DNA of 64,000 bases from Photobacterium angustum (GCF_002954615.1 NZ_MSCJ01000001.1:1488001-1552000); one strand, 5' to 3'. Positions 17,810-30,082 are shown, counted from the first letter of the stretch. Translations and numbers: made by a program. Notes: generated by a model not told the origin, from the letters alone.

Positions 17810-18859
17810 ATGTTTTGTATGAAGAATTATTCTCGCTTTGCAATCAAATATTTCCGCCAACTACTTGTGTTTCGCGTGTTTGTTGCACTTAGTATTATTG
17901 TCTCTATTATTCAAATATTTAGCTTACCTTATGGCTCATGGGCGCTGATTACTACAGTAACAATCATGGGCAGTATTCACTTTCTTGGTGGTGTTTTATC
18001 CAAAGCTAATCAACGAATAACAGGAACTATATTAGGGGCGATTATAGGTTTATCTCTCTATTTAATACCCACTTCATACAGTTGGCTCCACCACATTATT
18101 TTAATCACTACGGTGGTTACAGCAATTTACTATACACAAGGTAAGTATTCTTATGCGGCACTTGTTGTTGCTATTACTGTTGTTGTGGTTGCTGGCGGTG
18201 GCCCAGAGGATTTACATGCTGCAATGTGGCGCACAATCAATGTGTTTTGGGCCGCTATCGTTGCTATTTGTTGTAGCTTATATATTTTTCCTGCTCGTGC
18301 AACGGATCATTATCTTAATTACACTCATCAGTTCATCAAGCTCTGTTGTAACTATTATCATCAGCATAACCAGCAAATAGCGGCAGAAAACTTTCAACTT
18401 ATAGATATCAATCCCCTATCAAACATCCTTGATAAACAAACTAGCCTTCAGCCACATACTAAAAATGAGAATATTGCCAGTAAACAGCTCTTAACTGAGA
18501 TCATGCTGACAGAAGAACAAATATTTACCATGATGGGTTCAATGCTGCACACGCGGTGGGATAAACAGTTAGGGCAGAATAAAATTAACGATATGCTAGG
18601 TCTAATGGAGGCCAAAGAACAATTAGCAGATCGATTCTCACGTCTTGCTATTCAAATAGAAAACCAACATATTTTACCTGTTAAACAAGAAGAAATAAAA
18701 ATGCTCTCACTTTTACCTCCTACGGATAACCATGAGCAAAGTGATACCAGTAATATTAGTTATTATGGTTATTTATGGCTTAACCGTGAGATAGCTCGCC
18801 AATTTTCACAGCTCACTCATTTATTAAGTGAATACTACTCTCACTTGAATAACAAATAA
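17810..18859 (+). CDS. yeeA: FUSC-family inner-membrane protein, YeeA-like
   Basis: A 349-residue protein with about six membrane segments in the first 165 residues (for example FRVFVALSIIVSIIQIF, GTILGAIIGLSLYLI, ALVVAITVVVVAGGG) and a soluble helical C-terminal part. The length and the C-terminal YGYLWLNREIARQFSQLTHL match E. coli YeeA, which ends with a very similar YGYVWLN segment. FUSC proteins (YccS, AaeB) are linked to export of aromatic acids or similar compounds, but YeeA has no firm function. A second ATG at 17819 could be the start. A CRP-like site precedes it. Confidence 0.82.
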   Translation: MFCMKNYSRFAIKYFRQLLVFRVFVALSIIVSIIQIFSLPYGSWALITTVTIMGSIHFLGGVLSKANQRITGTILGAIIGLSLYLIPTSYSWLHHIILITTVVTAIYYTQGKYSYAALVVAITVVVVAGGGPEDLHAAMWRTINVFWAAIVAICCSLYIFPARATDHYLNYTHQFIKLCCNYYHQHNQQIAAENFQLIDINPLSNILDKQTSLQPHTKNENIASKQLLTEIMLTEEQIFTMMGSMLHTRWDKQLGQNKINDMLGLMEAKEQLADRFSRLAIQIENQHILPVKQEEIKMLSLLPPTDNHEQSDTSNISYYGYLWLNREIARQFSQLTHLLSEYYSHLNNK

Positions 18860-18863
18860 TAAT

Positions 18864-18887
18864 AAGGGCATAACTTTATGCCCTTTT
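18864..18887. terminator. Bidirectional terminator between yeeA-like gene and rlmC
   Basis: A perfect 10-bp stem (AAGGGCATAA / TTATGCCCTT) between convergent genes with T-rich exit on the plus strand. Confidence 0.8.
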
Positions 18888-18892
18888 ATCTT

Positions 18893-20047
18893 CTAAACGT
18901 TACTATGTTCAAGTAGCACCATAACTTCAACATGCTCTGTGTGCGGGAACATATCAAACCACTGCAACTTTATTACCTTATATCCCGTTAACCTCGCTAA
19001 GTCTTGCTCTAGCGTATAAGGGTTACAACTTGAATAAATAATATGTTTTGGTGCAAAATCATTAAGTTGTTGACACAGTTGTTCACCAATCCCCCGCCTC
19101 GGTGGATTAACCAATACTAACTCTGGCGCACTTTCATTTGATTGTGAAAAACTGGTTGAATCTAAAGCCGCAAAACGTAAATTCGTCACTCCCATAATTT
19201 CAGCAGAATGCTTAGCACTCTCAATGGCTTCTGGCTCTATTTCGATACCCGTAACATGCTCTACCTCTTCAGCGCAATGTAACGCAAAACCACCAACACC
19301 ACAGAATAAATCCCACATAGAAGTTGGCTTTATCTCACTGACCCAACGTTTTGCTGTTGCATAAAGGCTCTCTGCCACTTTTGGATTGGTTTGAAAGAAG
19401 CTTTTAGGTCTTACAACCAAAGGAACATGATTAAATTGTTCTAATAAATAATGATCAGAGGTTAAGAAAATTTCTTCTTCCCCTTCTAAGCGTGCCATGT
19501 GTACAGGTTGAATATTCACCGAAACGACTTTTACCGAAGGAAATGCCGCCATCAGTTCCGGTAAATTATTAACGATACGCGCGATAGCATCATGGCTTCT
19601 TAATACAAATCGAAGCATAAACTCACCTCGGCTATTACTGCGTGTTAATAACACAAATTTCAACTCACCTTTCTTTTTCTTTACGTTATAAGGTGGAATA
19701 CCTGCACAACGAATCCAACGCTCAATATAGATCAACAACGCTTGCATATCAGCGGGATATAAAGGACAAGTACACAAACTAATCGGTTTAGATCCTGACG
19801 TTGATAAATCCTCAGTCTGTTTTTGAATACCTAAACATGGCTCATGAGCTGCGCCTAGCACCACCATTTTTGCTTTATTACGATAACCAGAAATGGCACT
19901 TTCTACTGTTGCTAACCATTGCTGTGGATGATGTTCTGAAAACAAACCACGTAACACATCATCTTTTTGTTTAATCTGCTGCGGATATGAAAGCGAAGCT
20001 AAAGGGCATGATTGGCATACCCCTTGAAGTGAGAATGGACACTGCAT
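18893..20047 (-). CDS. rlmC: 23S rRNA (uracil747-C5)-methyltransferase RlmC
   Basis: A 384-residue SAM-dependent RNA m5U methyltransferase. The N-terminal cysteine cluster [14 protein letters not shown], with a further Cys in [10 protein letters not shown], forms the [4Fe-4S] site of the RlmC/RlmD family. The SAM site is [15 protein letters not shown], then [19 protein letters not shown] and the catalytic Cys in YSSCNPYTL follow. Length and sequence track E. coli RlmC, which methylates U747 of 23S rRNA; RlmD and TrmA lack this exact N-terminus. It is downstream of btuD on the same strand with a 152-bp gap. Confidence 0.94.
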   Translation of the reverse strand: MQCPFSLQGVCQSCPLASLSYPQQIKQKDDVLRGLFSEHHPQQWLATVESAISGYRNKAKMVVLGAAHEPCLGIQKQTEDLSTSGSKPISLCTCPLYPADMQALLIYIERWIRCAGIPPYNVKKKKGELKFVLLTRSNSRGEFMLRFVLRSHDAIARIVNNLPELMAAFPSVKVVSVNIQPVHMARLEGEEEIFLTSDHYLLEQFNHVPLVVRPKSFFQTNPKVAESLYATAKRWVSEIKPTSMWDLFCGVGGFALHCAEEVEHVTGIEIEPEAIESAKHSAEIMGVTNLRFAALDSTSFSQSNESAPELVLVNPPRRGIGEQLCQQLNDFAPKHIIYSSCNPYTLEQDLARLTGYKVIKLQWFDMFPHTEHVEVMVLLEHSNV

Positions 20048-20199
20048 AGTTCAAACGTTTACAGGAAAAAATGTTAGTCTAACCTGCGAAATAAAAATGA
20101 CTATTTAGGTTATAAATCATAAAGATTAAAATTTTTTATCGCTGACTGTAATAGCGCGCTTTGTTGCTTTTATATCATCAATAAACCAATAGTATTTAC

Positions 20200-20964
20200 C
20201 TAATCAACAAATACTAAATTTTCGATGCCTTGATAGTTCACTTTCACAATCCCAGTATCAAATACCTTTTCTAACTGCGAAACAATCATTACCTCCTGAG
20301 CCCTACCAACAGCAATACAATGGCCCGCTTCAAGCAATATCACTTTGTCGGCTTCACGTAATGTTCGATTCAAATCATGGTTAGCCATAATCACAGCAAC
20401 CCCTTGTGACGCAATCTTTCGTATCAATTTATACATAGACGCTTCTTGACCAATATCTAAAGATGCCGCCGGTTCATCAAGTAATAGATATTTAGCGTCG
20501 GGATTTAATGAAGGCCAAACTTGTAAACAAGCGGAAGCTAATCTCACTCGCTGCCACTCACCACCAGAGAGCTTTTGAATACTTCGCGATAATTTATCAA
20601 CAATACCTAAATATACACACACTTCATCAATAGCAGCTTGTTTACTCACGTCTTTTACTTCTCCTAGCGCCGTAAAAGACATTAAAAGATACTGGTACAC
20701 TGGAATGGCAAAATTTGGCTTATCTTGCTGAGACATATAACTCCGCACACGAGCTAATGAAGCAAGATCATAATCTGCTAGCTCAATACCTTCCAAAGTA
20801 ATATTGCCACCCGAAGAAAATAACCCAGAAATAAGTCCTATTGCGGTACTTTTACCACTACCATTAGGACCAATAAAATGCACGATTTCACCACTATCAA
20901 CTGAAAAGGACAAAGGCTTTAATCGATTATCAGCAGCAATACGATTAATCATTAACATTGGCAT
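20200..20964 (-). CDS. btuD: Vitamin B12 ABC transporter ATPase BtuD
   Basis: A 254-residue ABC ATPase with Walker A GPNGSGKST, Q-loop SYMSQQ, signature LSGGEWQR, Walker B YLLLDEPAASLD and switch His in ANHDLN. The pattern after Walker A and the spacing match BtuD. The start is likely MPMLMINRIAADN, 4 bp past the btuC stop; the frame is open further upstream inside btuC, which I discount. With BtuC it imports cobalamin delivered by BtuF, which is not in this window. Confidence 0.9.
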   Translation of the reverse strand: MPMLMINRIAADNRLKPLSFSVDSGEIVHFIGPNGSGKSTAIGLISGLFSSGGNITLEGIELADYDLASLARVRSYMSQQDKPNFAIPVYQYLLMSFTALGEVKDVSKQAAIDEVCVYLGIVDKLSRSIQKLSGGEWQRVRLASACLQVWPSLNPDAKYLLLDEPAASLDIGQEASMYKLIRKIASQGVAVIMANHDLNRTLREADKVILLEAGHCIAVGRAQEVMIVSQLEKVFDTGIVKVNYQGIENLVFVD

Positions 20965-20968
20965 ATTA

Positions 20969-21970
20969 TTAATCCAACTCAGCTCGCATAAGCATCCAAA
21001 TAAACACTGGCGCACCAAGCGATGTAGTCACAACACCAACAGGAAGATCGGCTGAAGGCAGTAAAATACGTGATAACGTATCAGCGACAACTAATAATCC
21101 CCCTCCAGCTAAAGCAGATAGCGGCAATAAAAAACGATTTTCTGTGCCTAACATTAAACGTATTAAATGCGGCACAACAAGCCCAATAAAACCAATAATC
21201 CCCGCTAACGCGACGGCACTACCGACTAATAACGATACCATTAAGATCAGTTTCCAGCGCAGCGTTGTTACATTCAAGCCAAGTTGTCTCGCATGAAGCT
21301 CCCCCAACATTAAAATATCGAGTTTTTCACCCTGACAACATAAAACAGCTAACACAGGAACAATAAAAAACAGCAAAGATAGTTGCTGCCAATTAACCCC
21401 GCCAAGACTTCCCATAAGCCAGTACATTAACTGTCGCATACTAAGATCATCACTGAAATAAAATGCCCAAGTAATAACAGCACTAGACAAAATACCCAAC
21501 GCGACACCAATCAGTAATAATCGAGTCATTGAAACACTACGTCGACGTGAGAGACCAACAAGGATCATTGTAAATAATAATGCGCCTCCCATCGCTGTAA
21601 ACATGGTAAGCATAGGAGATGGTGCAAATGGCAAGAAAAATAATACTGCAACTAAGGCTAAACTTGCACCACCGGAGATACCCAATACGCCCGGCTCAGC
21701 TAATGGATTACCAAGTAAAACTTGCAGCACAGCACCAGAACTGGCTAAAGACGCTCCTATAGCCAGTGCAGCTAATAACCGAGGTAAACGTAACTGTAGG
21801 AGTAATTGTTGCTCTAAGTCCCCTTCAGGAGCCCATGGTTTGATCCACAACTCACCAACGGATAAGGAAAAAAAACAAACAACAATAAGTAATGAAACGA
21901 TTAGCCAAAAACTGAACCGCCAGCGTGATTGCTGACGGGCTAGTAATACATTAAGAGACATACGATCCAT
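20969..21970 (-). CDS. btuC: Vitamin B12 ABC transporter permease BtuC
   Basis: A 333-residue FecCD/BtuC-type permease with about ten membrane segments. Recognisable stretches are [37 protein letters not shown], and [19 protein letters not shown], the last being the coupling region for the ATPase. It lies directly upstream of btuD with a 4-bp gap. In E. coli btuCED follow ihfA; here astE sits between ihfA and btuC and no btuE is present. Either of two ATGs nine bases apart could be the start. Confidence 0.92.
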   Translation of the reverse strand: MDRMSLNVLLARQQSRWRFSFWLIVSLLIVVCFFSLSVGELWIKPWAPEGDLEQQLLLQLRLPRLLAALAIGASLASSGAVLQVLLGNPLAEPGVLGISGGASLALVAVLFFLPFAPSPMLTMFTAMGGALLFTMILVGLSRRRSVSMTRLLLIGVALGILSSAVITWAFYFSDDLSMRQLMYWLMGSLGGVNWQQLSLLFFIVPVLAVLCCQGEKLDILMLGELHARQLGLNVTTLRWKLILMVSLLVGSAVALAGIIGFIGLVVPHLIRLMLGTENRFLLPLSALAGGGLLVVADTLSRILLPSADLPVGVVTTSLGAPVFIWMLMRAELD

Positions 21971-22062
21971 CGTTAAAGTGGTAAAAGAGCCTTACCTTAC
22001 AACCTCTCGTAACAGAACAAAAGTAAGAGATTGTAGTTATGAAAAACATAAATTAAAAAAAA

Positions 22063-23106
22063 TTAGCCACATAACCGTACCTGCTCATCAAAGATGATAT
22101 GTGCTTTTTTTACCATTAATGCTGCTCGTTGACCTAACGCCACATTCGCATTAGGAAAAACAACAGCCTCTCCTTTTTCATCCGCAATAAACTCTTGTTC
22201 TTTATCGCTACCTAAATAAGTACCTTCTTCGAAAAATGTAAAGTTTGGCAAGTCATTAGGAAAAGAAAAAGTGAATGATTCTGATTGTTTCAGTAATGTC
22301 CTATTTACACGATAGACTTCAACATCATTATTCCAACTAATGGGTAATGTACTTTCCGTTATTAACTTCATTAAAGAATGACTAAAATACGACAATAGTG
22401 TTAAATCATTTTCTCCAAAATCCGCTACTTTACCTAACTCAATCGTTAATGATTGCGCACCATGATATTCAGCACTAAACCAACTAAAGGTAGAGGATGG
22501 ATCATTCGCTAACAGTACCGCTTCAATTTTTGCATATTGAATAAAACTAAACAGACTATTACTACGTGATAACTTATGGCTATATGGGCTAATTGCAAAG
22601 GTATAGTGCTCTGAGCGTCGAATTGCACAGTGAAGGTCAAGATGCCACTTTTCTGGCTGAATCGCTGTAGAGGAGCCATAAAAACTGTTTACAGCCTCTT
22701 GCAGTTGATTTGCAACCTTACAATCAATATTCCTTTCTTGATTCCGAACTTTGAATAAACGATTCATGTTTTCATCAATGAAGCGTGTTTTGTTATTAAT
22801 AGCTTCAGGGTGAGCAATAATTAACAGTAACCGATGAACAGGTTCAATATGCCCAAGTAAAATACCTTCCGCTAATTGCTGTATTAATTCAATTGGCGCC
22901 GTTTCATTGCCATGTACGCCAGAAGATAAAACAATATCTTTTGCTGTACTCATTTGCTCTATCGGCGTGATTTGCAGTACACCACGTTGCAACAATTTAC
23001 AATGAATACCAGATTCCAAGATCCATTCGCCGACCGTGAATGGTAATGATAAATCACAAGTTGCCGATAAAAAACGGCCTTTTTTCACTTCATCAACAAA
23101 CGTCAT
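22063..23106 (-). CDS. astE: Succinylglutamate desuccinylase AstE
   Basis: A 347-residue M14-type zinc hydrolase. Zinc ligands lie in SSGVHGNETAPIELIQ (His and Glu) and HLDLHCAIR. Further family stretches are FIDENMNRLFK, and AQSLTIELGKVADFGEN with the catalytic Glu. AstE splits N-succinylglutamate to succinate and glutamate in the last step of the arginine succinyltransferase pathway. The start at 23106 has a strong GGAGGT; the open frame begins 14 codons earlier with no such signal. The other ast genes are not in this window. Confidence 0.9.
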   Translation of the reverse strand: MTFVDEVKKGRFLSATCDLSLPFTVGEWILESGIHCKLLQRGVLQITPIEQMSTAKDIVLSSGVHGNETAPIELIQQLAEGILLGHIEPVHRLLLIIAHPEAINNKTRFIDENMNRLFKVRNQERNIDCKVANQLQEAVNSFYGSSTAIQPEKWHLDLHCAIRRSEHYTFAISPYSHKLSRSNSLFSFIQYAKIEAVLLANDPSSTFSWFSAEYHGAQSLTIELGKVADFGENDLTLLSYFSHSLMKLITESTLPISWNNDVEVYRVNRTLLKQSESFTFSFPNDLPNFTFFEEGTYLGSDKEQEFIADEKGEAVVFPNANVALGQRAALMVKKAHIIFDEQVRLCG

Positions 23107-23254
23107 ATTACCTCCATGTACATAAACGTTATGAAATACAATCGCCAAATAGCTTTAACCTCCAGTATAAAACACCAAACTTTAAACACAATAGCAACAT
23201 AATGACAACCTACAGCCTCATGAAGGTTCACTTCTCTCGGCAAGAGGTAATAAA

Positions 23255-23284
23255 AAACCCAAGAGAATAAATTCACTTGGGTTT
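23255..23284 (-). terminator. Terminator after ihfA
   Basis: Stem AAACCCAAG / CTTGGGTTT. On the minus strand the hairpin is followed by a T run, so it ends ihfA transcription before astE. Confidence 0.85.
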
Positions 23285-23309
23285 CGATTTGACTAAGCGT
23301 TAAACGGGC

Positions 23310-23606
23310 TTATTTAGGTACTTCTAATGTTTCTACTCGTGCTTTTAGTTTCTGACCTGGGCGGAAAGTAACTACACGACGCGCAGAAATTGGAATATCT
23401 TCGCCAGTTTTCGGGTTACGCCCTGGTCTCTCGTTTTTGTCTCGTAAGTCAAAATTACCAAAACCAGACAGTTTTACTTGTTCGCCATTTTCTAGAGCCT
23501 TCCTAACTTCTTCAAAGAAGACTTCCACCGTATCCTTGGCGTCCCGTTTGCTTAATCCAACATTCTCAAACAGGTTCTCAGCCAAATCGGCTTTTGTGAG
23601 CGCCAT
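23310..23606 (-). CDS. ihfA: Integration host factor subunit alpha
   Basis: A 98-residue DNA-bending protein of the HU/IHF family: [20 protein letters not shown], then [20 protein letters not shown] and [20 protein letters not shown]. The Pro in GRNPKTGE is the residue that intercalates DNA. IHF-alpha-specific features such as the MALTKAD start distinguish it from HU and from IHF-beta. The methionine used has GAGGGAG upstream; five extra codons upstream are open but unlikely. It dimerises with IhfB. Unlike in E. coli it is separated from pheT by nearly 490 bp with a terminator between. Confidence 0.96.
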   Translation of the reverse strand: MALTKADLAENLFENVGLSKRDAKDTVEVFFEEVRKALENGEQVKLSGFGNFDLRDKNERPGRNPKTGEDIPISARRVVTFRPGQKLKARVETLEVPK

Positions 23607-24094
23607 AGATAACTCCCTCAAGACTATGTTGAATGTATAGTAACAATACTGGCATCATTCCAATTCGTTACTGTGAATAAGGTTACGTTGATAAGGTTAA
23701 CAACACCTATAATTGGTGCTTGAAAAGATTAACATCTCTACTTCCCTATCAACTAGAGTCAAGTCTAAGCCAACTTGCTGATTTCCGCCAACTTTTTTAC
23801 GTAAACTTCACGTTAATTTCTAATTTATTTTTTGCTTTACGCGCACTCTATTGTGCAATCAGTTGAAATAATAGCAAAACAAAACATCAACAAAACCTTT
23901 TAAAAACATACATTTAACATTTTATTTATTTTATAAAACATAAAAAAAGTAAAAAATATCTATTAATCAGAGTCTTATTATTTTTTGGAGAAAGATCAAA
24001 AAAAAAGCAGCCATGATTGGCTGCTTTTAAAAAACAAAGAGTTAAATGCGTCAATATTTTTGTAATTAACGTTATTAACCTTTATTAACTCGTC
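23607..24094. other. Gene-free region between pheT and ihfA
   Basis: It holds the pheT terminator at its right end and otherwise AT-rich sequence in which I see no coding frame. It must include the ihfA promoter. A short GGTTAACAACACC and the near-repeat ATAAGGTTACGTTGATAAGGTTAAC at 23677-23701 are visible but not assigned. Confidence 0.5.
24003..24028 (-). terminator. Terminator after pheT
   Basis: Stem AAAAGCAGCC / GGCTGCTTTT with a 6-nt loop, followed on the minus strand by a long T run. Confidence 0.9.
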
Positions 24095-26482
24095 TTAGTC
24101 ACGTAGTGATGCACCGAACTTTTCAGCTAATGCAGCAACAATAGCTTCTACTGCTGATGCAATATCTGCTTCTTCTAATGTGCGCTCTGCTGATTGTAGC
24201 GTCAATGCGATTGCAAGACTCTTGTTACCTTCTTCAACGCCTTTACCCGTGTAAACGTCAAATAGGTTAACATCTGTCAGTAGCTCACCACCGTTTTCAC
24301 GACAAGCAGCAACAACATCACCAGCTAATACATCTTCGTTTACCACAACGGCGATATCACGACGGTTTGCAGGGAACTTAGATACAACAACGGCTTCAGG
24401 AAGCATACGAGAGTTAATTGCAGCCCACTCGATTTCAAACATGATAGTACGACCATTCAAGCCAAACTTACGTTCTAGCTCTGGGTGTACGGTACCAATG
24501 AAACCAACTTCTTTGCCATCAAAAACGATTGCTGCTGATTGACCTGGGTGAAGTGCTGGGTGCTTAGCTGCTTTGAAGCTAAATGCGGCTTCATTAGCTG
24601 TTAACTCAAGCACTGCTTCTAAATCACCTTTAAGATCGAAGAAATCTACAGTGTTAGTTGCAATATCCCAGTGCTCATCACTACGGTTACCGGCAATAAC
24701 ACCAGCAAGCATCATTTCTTGACGCATACCGTTTTCTGCTGATTGCTCAGGAACAAAACGTAAGCCCGCTTCAAATAAACGAACACGTGGTTGCTGACGC
24801 TTCTGGTTAAATACAACTGTATTTAGTAGGCCAGTCCACAAGCTTAAACGCATTGCTGACATATCCGCAGAAATTGGGAAAGGCAGAATCAATGGTTCAA
24901 TTTCAGGCACGATAAGTTTTTGTTGCTCAGGCTCAACGAAGCTGTAAGTAATCGCTTCTTGGTAACCACGATCAACAAGCAGATCACGTACACGCTTAAG
25001 CGGAAGGTTCGCTTCTTTGTGTAGATTCATGCTTAGCGCAGCAACTGGCGATTGATTTGGAATATTGTTGTAGCCGAAGATACGACCCACTTCTTCCACT
25101 AAATCTTCTTCAATTGCCATGTCGAAACGCCATGCTGGTGCTGTTGCTTTCCAGCCAGCATCAGTTGTTTCAACGTCACAGCCTAGGCGTGTTAGGATTT
25201 CAACCACTTCCTCAGAAGCAATTGAGTGGCCTAATAGGCGATCTAGTTTAGTACGACGAAGTTCAATCGTTGCTGCTTTTGGTAAATCAGCTTCTGATTC
25301 AGCTTCAACGATTGGTGCAACTTCACCACCACAAATTTCAACGATAAGTGCTGTTGCACGCTCCATCGCCTTCATTTGTAGTGTTGCATCAACACCACGC
25401 TCAAAGCGGTGTGAAGAATCAGTGTGTAGACCGTAGCTACGAGCACGACCACGGATTGCATCTGGTGCGAAGAACGCACACTCAAGTAGTACGTCTTTCG
25501 TCTCAGTGTTAACACCAGAGAACTCACCACCGAAGATACCAGCAATCGCTAGTGCTTGCTTGTTATCAGCAATTACTAGAGTGTTGTCATTTAGTTCAGC
25601 TTCGTTACCATCAAGAAGAGTCAGCTTTTCGCCTTGCTCTGCCATACGAACAACAATGCCACCGTCGATCTTAGCAAGATCGAATGCGTGCATTGGTTGA
25701 CCCATTTCAAGTAATACGTAGTTAGTGATGTCTACAATTGGATCAATTGAGCGTGTACCACAACGACGTAGTTTTTCTTGCATCCATAATGGTGTTTCAG
25801 CTTGAACATTAACATTACGAACAATACGGCCAAGGTAACGTGGACATGCAGCAGGTGCTTTAACATCAATAGAAATAGTGTCAGCAGCTGTAGGTGCAAC
25901 GATCTCAAATTGAGGCTCAGTTACTTCAGCACGGTTAAGTACGCCAACTTCACGAGCAAGACCTGCAATACTTAGACAGTCAGCACGGTTAGCTGTTAGA
26001 TCAACGTCGATAGTAACATCGTCAAGACCTAGGAATTCACGGAAGTCAGTACCTAATACTGCATCTTCTGCAAGTTCCATGATGCCGTCAGACTCAACAT
26101 CGATACCTAGCTCAGTGAATGAACACAGCATACCGTGAGAAGGTTGACCACGTAATTTTGCTTTCTTGATTTTAAAATCACCAGGTAGCACAGCACCAAC
26201 TGTTGCAACCGCAACCTTGATACCTTGACGACAGTTAGATGCGCCACAAACGATGTCTAGAAGCTCTTCAGCACCAACATCCACTTTTGTAACACGAAGT
26301 TTGTCAGCGTCTGGGTGTTGTGCACACTCAACCACTTGACCAACTTTAACGCCAGTGAATTCACCAGCTACTGCTTCAATACCGTCAACTTCCAGACCAG
26401 CCATTGTGATCTGGTGAGCTAGTTCTTCGCTGTTTACTGCAGGATTAACCCACTCGCGTAGCCAAGATTCAGAGAATTTCAT
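24095..26482 (-). CDS. pheT: Phenylalanine--tRNA ligase beta subunit
   Basis: A 795-residue protein with standard architecture: an N-terminal EMAP/tRNA-binding fold at about 40-150 ([20 protein letters not shown]), the B3/B4 editing domain (about 215-380), the B5 domain (about 400-470), the catalytic-like core, and a C-terminal FDX-ACB anticodon-binding domain (about 700-795; [14 protein letters not shown]). Length is that of the E. coli protein. It is 20 bp downstream of pheS and forms the alpha2-beta2 enzyme that charges tRNA-Phe. Confidence 0.97.
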   Translation of the reverse strand: MKFSESWLREWVNPAVNSEELAHQITMAGLEVDGIEAVAGEFTGVKVGQVVECAQHPDADKLRVTKVDVGAEELLDIVCGASNCRQGIKVAVATVGAVLPGDFKIKKAKLRGQPSHGMLCSFTELGIDVESDGIMELAEDAVLGTDFREFLGLDDVTIDVDLTANRADCLSIAGLAREVGVLNRAEVTEPQFEIVAPTAADTISIDVKAPAACPRYLGRIVRNVNVQAETPLWMQEKLRRCGTRSIDPIVDITNYVLLEMGQPMHAFDLAKIDGGIVVRMAEQGEKLTLLDGNEAELNDNTLVIADNKQALAIAGIFGGEFSGVNTETKDVLLECAFFAPDAIRGRARSYGLHTDSSHRFERGVDATLQMKAMERATALIVEICGGEVAPIVEAESEADLPKAATIELRRTKLDRLLGHSIASEEVVEILTRLGCDVETTDAGWKATAPAWRFDMAIEEDLVEEVGRIFGYNNIPNQSPVAALSMNLHKEANLPLKRVRDLLVDRGYQEAITYSFVEPEQQKLIVPEIEPLILPFPISADMSAMRLSLWTGLLNTVVFNQKRQQPRVRLFEAGLRFVPEQSAENGMRQEMMLAGVIAGNRSDEHWDIATNTVDFFDLKGDLEAVLELTANEAAFSFKAAKHPALHPGQSAAIVFDGKEVGFIGTVHPELERKFGLNGRTIMFEIEWAAINSRMLPEAVVVSKFPANRRDIAVVVNEDVLAGDVVAACRENGGELLTDVNLFDVYTGKGVEEGNKSLAIALTLQSAERTLEEADIASAVEAIVAALAEKFGASLRD

Positions 26483-26502
26483 AGATTTCTAGCCCCTAGT
26501 GC

Positions 26503-28223
<1,721 letters not shown>

Positions 28224-28469
28224 ATGAACAATAAAGATCTAGCTGCACTATTAAAAATCTCAACACTTGCAATGATCCTTTGCACTGCATTACTTGCTCT
28301 TGGTAACTACGGCCTAGCGCATTCAATGCCTATTAACTCAGCTGCAGGATTTAACATTGTTAACCTTGTATTCTTCATTGGTCTTAACGCTCTTTTAGTA
28401 CCGTTCCTTGCGTTTCTATTTAAAACTCGTGCTCGCGCAAACAAACAGCGTCGTATGATTAAAGCATAA
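28224..28469 (+). CDS. Small two-helix membrane protein, unknown function
   Basis: An 81-residue protein starting at an ATG with AGGAAG upstream. Two hydrophobic segments (about 11-29 ISTLAMILCTALLALGNYG and 45-67 NLVFFIGLNALLVPFLAFLF) are followed by a strongly basic tail (KTRARANKQRRMIKA). This suggests both ends in the cytoplasm. I do not recognise a family. It is the first of three plus-strand genes set inside the otherwise minus-strand translation gene block, and has its own terminator. Confidence 0.72.
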   Translation: MNNKDLAALLKISTLAMILCTALLALGNYGLAHSMPINSAAGFNIVNLVFFIGLNALLVPFLAFLFKTRARANKQRRMIKA

Positions 28470-28490
28470 GTTTTATTTTCTTTAATTTTA

Positions 28491-28527
28491 AAACCAGCCC
28501 TCTACTTCTAGAGTGCTGGTTTTTTTA
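28491..28527 (+). terminator. Terminator after small membrane-protein gene
   Basis: Stem AAACCAGC / GCTGGTTT with an inner CTCTA / TAGAG extension, followed by seven T. Confidence 0.85.
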
Positions 28528-28615
28528 TATCCAATAAAAATAAAATACACCGTTGCATTATAAGGCAATATCAAATAATATAATTGAACAGTGTTTTATT
28601 GTATTGGAGTATCAA

Positions 28616-28873
28616 ATGAAAAAACAAGATAACTATTGGTTAACGTACGCTAAGGCGACTTTTATTATTGCGACAATTGCAATGATCATCAGTATCGTCA
28701 AATTACCGGGCGATTTAATCGTGAAAGGCTATTACAGTATTTGTAGCTTGTTTCTTGTCAGTGCAACGATCACTTTAAGTAAAGCTATTCGTGATGAAGC
28801 TGAGTCGAACCGTTTAATCAATCGAATAGAAGAAGCGAAAACAGCTAAATTACTTAACGAGCTTGATGAATAA
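28616..28873 (+). CDS. YiaA/YiaB-family two-helix inner-membrane protein
   Basis: An 85-residue protein with two membrane segments (about 11-30 and 42-60) separated by the short KLPGDLIVKGYYSIC loop. The arrangement, including the KGYY turn, resembles the YiaAB two-helix domain. A charged helix closes the protein (SKAIRDEAESNRLINRIEEA). The function of this family is unknown. The start at 28616 has TTGGAG upstream; the open frame from 28553 lacks a ribosome binding site. It lies 15 bp before the next gene, so the two are likely co-transcribed. Confidence 0.7.
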   Translation: MKKQDNYWLTYAKATFIIATIAMIISIVKLPGDLIVKGYYSICSLFLVSATITLSKAIRDEAESNRLINRIEEAKTAKLLNELDE

Positions 28874-28887
28874 GATAGATTTTAGCT

Positions 28888-29337
28888 ATGACGAATTTAT
28901 CGTTCAAATATCTCTATTTTCAATATTTGAAAATGAAGAAAATCATAACGACGTTGGAAGTAAAACAGGGGCAGTTGCTTGAGGATGAAAAATGCCTCAA
29001 GCAGCAACTTCTCGATGCTGATCAACATTTCTTAATGCTTATTGATAATTCACTACCGGATCCCCACCCTTCTCAACCACGAAGACTAAAAGATAAACCT
29101 CAATTAACCCCTAAATGTACAAAGTCTATTCACCGCACTTTATTTACATTAAATAAACAGCAACAACAATTAAATAAAGATCTCATTAAGCTACAAAAAT
29201 ATCAGGATAAGACAAAACATCTTTTAATTCTTTTTAAAAAAGCGATATGTAATGAAGCTTACTTAGATGTGGAATATAGACTACAAATAGAGCAATTAAG
29301 TTTGCAGTTAGAGCTAGTACTTGCAAGCTATCTATAA
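28888..29337 (+). CDS. Hypothetical coiled-coil protein
   Basis: A 149-residue soluble protein rich in Leu, Lys and Gln with heptad-like patterning at about 15-50 and 85-145 (TLNKQQQQLNKDLIKLQKYQ). The middle segment is proline-containing (LPDPHPSQPRRLKDKPQLTP) and probably flexible. No enzyme motif, signal or membrane segment. It follows the YiaA-like gene by 14 bp, so a joint role is possible. The start is uncertain; a second Met at 28933 is an alternative. Confidence 0.65.
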   Translation: MTNLSFKYLYFQYLKMKKIITTLEVKQGQLLEDEKCLKQQLLDADQHFLMLIDNSLPDPHPSQPRRLKDKPQLTPKCTKSIHRTLFTLNKQQQQLNKDLIKLQKYQDKTKHLLILFKKAICNEAYLDVEYRLQIEQLSLQLELVLASYL

Positions 29338-29387
29338 AGTAATAGAGAACTGAATATTTAAAAGAAATAGATATGATATACAACGAA

Positions 29388-29413
29388 AAAAGGAGAGCCG
29401 AGGCTCTCCTTTT
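29388..29413. terminator. Terminator between rplT and the plus-strand island
   Basis: Stem AAAAGGAGAGCC / GGCTCTCCTTTT with A and T runs on both sides, between convergent genes. It can act in both directions. Confidence 0.88.
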
Positions 29414-29436
29414 AACTTAAAAACTAAACTGATAAA

Positions 29437-29790
29437 TTACAGTGCAGCTTTTGCCTTTTCCACAAGAACAGTGAAAGTAGCTTTGTCGAATACAGCGATA
29501 TCTGCAAGGATCTTACGATCGATTTCGATAGACGCTTTCTTCAGACCGTTGATTAGACGGCTGTAAGACATACCATTTTGACGTGCAGCAGCGTTGATAC
29601 GTGCAATCCAAAGTTGACGGAAAGTACGTTTCTTCTGACGACGGTCACGGTAAGCGTATTGACCAGCTTTAGTAACAGCTTGGAAAGCTACGCGGTAAAC
29701 ACGTGAACGTGCACCGTAATAGCCTTTAGCTTGTTTAAGAACTTTCTTGTGACGTGCACGCGCTTGTACACCACGTTTTACGCGAGGCAT
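29437..29790 (-). CDS. rplT: 50S ribosomal protein L20
   Basis: A 117-residue basic protein, [20 protein letters not shown], then [20 protein letters not shown] and [20 protein letters not shown], matching bacterial L20 at its usual length. The N-terminal extension reaches into 23S rRNA, and L20 also represses its own operon by binding mRNA. It is last in the thrS-infC-rpmI-rplT set. Confidence 0.98.
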   Translation of the reverse strand: MPRVKRGVQARARHKKVLKQAKGYYGARSRVYRVAFQAVTKAGQYAYRDRRQKKRTFRQLWIARINAAARQNGMSYSRLINGLKKASIEIDRKILADIAVFDKATFTVLVEKAKAAL

Positions 29791-29834
29791 AGGAGACTCC
29801 TAACTAAAATAATAAAATATAAAACTAAAAACGA

Positions 29835-30029
29835 TTAAGCGAACGGAAGCATACGAGCAACTGCAGCCACTTCACACTTAGGAAGGATTGCATTTGGACG
29901 AAGCTGACGTTTGTTCTTAGTAGTACGTTTAGTCAGGATGTGACGCTTAGTAGCGTGCTTAAACTTAAAGCCACCAGCTGTTTTTTTGAAGCGCTTAGCT
30001 GCGCCACGATTTGTTTTCATCTTTGGCAT
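29835..30029 (-). CDS. rpmI: 50S ribosomal protein L35
   Basis: A 64-residue basic protein, [20 protein letters not shown], then [20 protein letters not shown], the usual L35 length. The start is the MPKMKTN methionine; six more codons upstream are open but not conserved in the family. Its translation in enterobacteria is the target of L20 repression through an upstream mRNA structure; a strong hairpin lies between infC and this gene. Confidence 0.97.
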   Translation of the reverse strand: MPKMKTNRGAAKRFKKTAGGFKFKHATKRHILTKRTTKNKRQLRPNAILPKCEVAAVARMLPFA

Positions 30030-30082
30030 GAGATGATAACTCCGCATTGTTGATAGTTAATAATCACAGTAATAGGGCGAAC

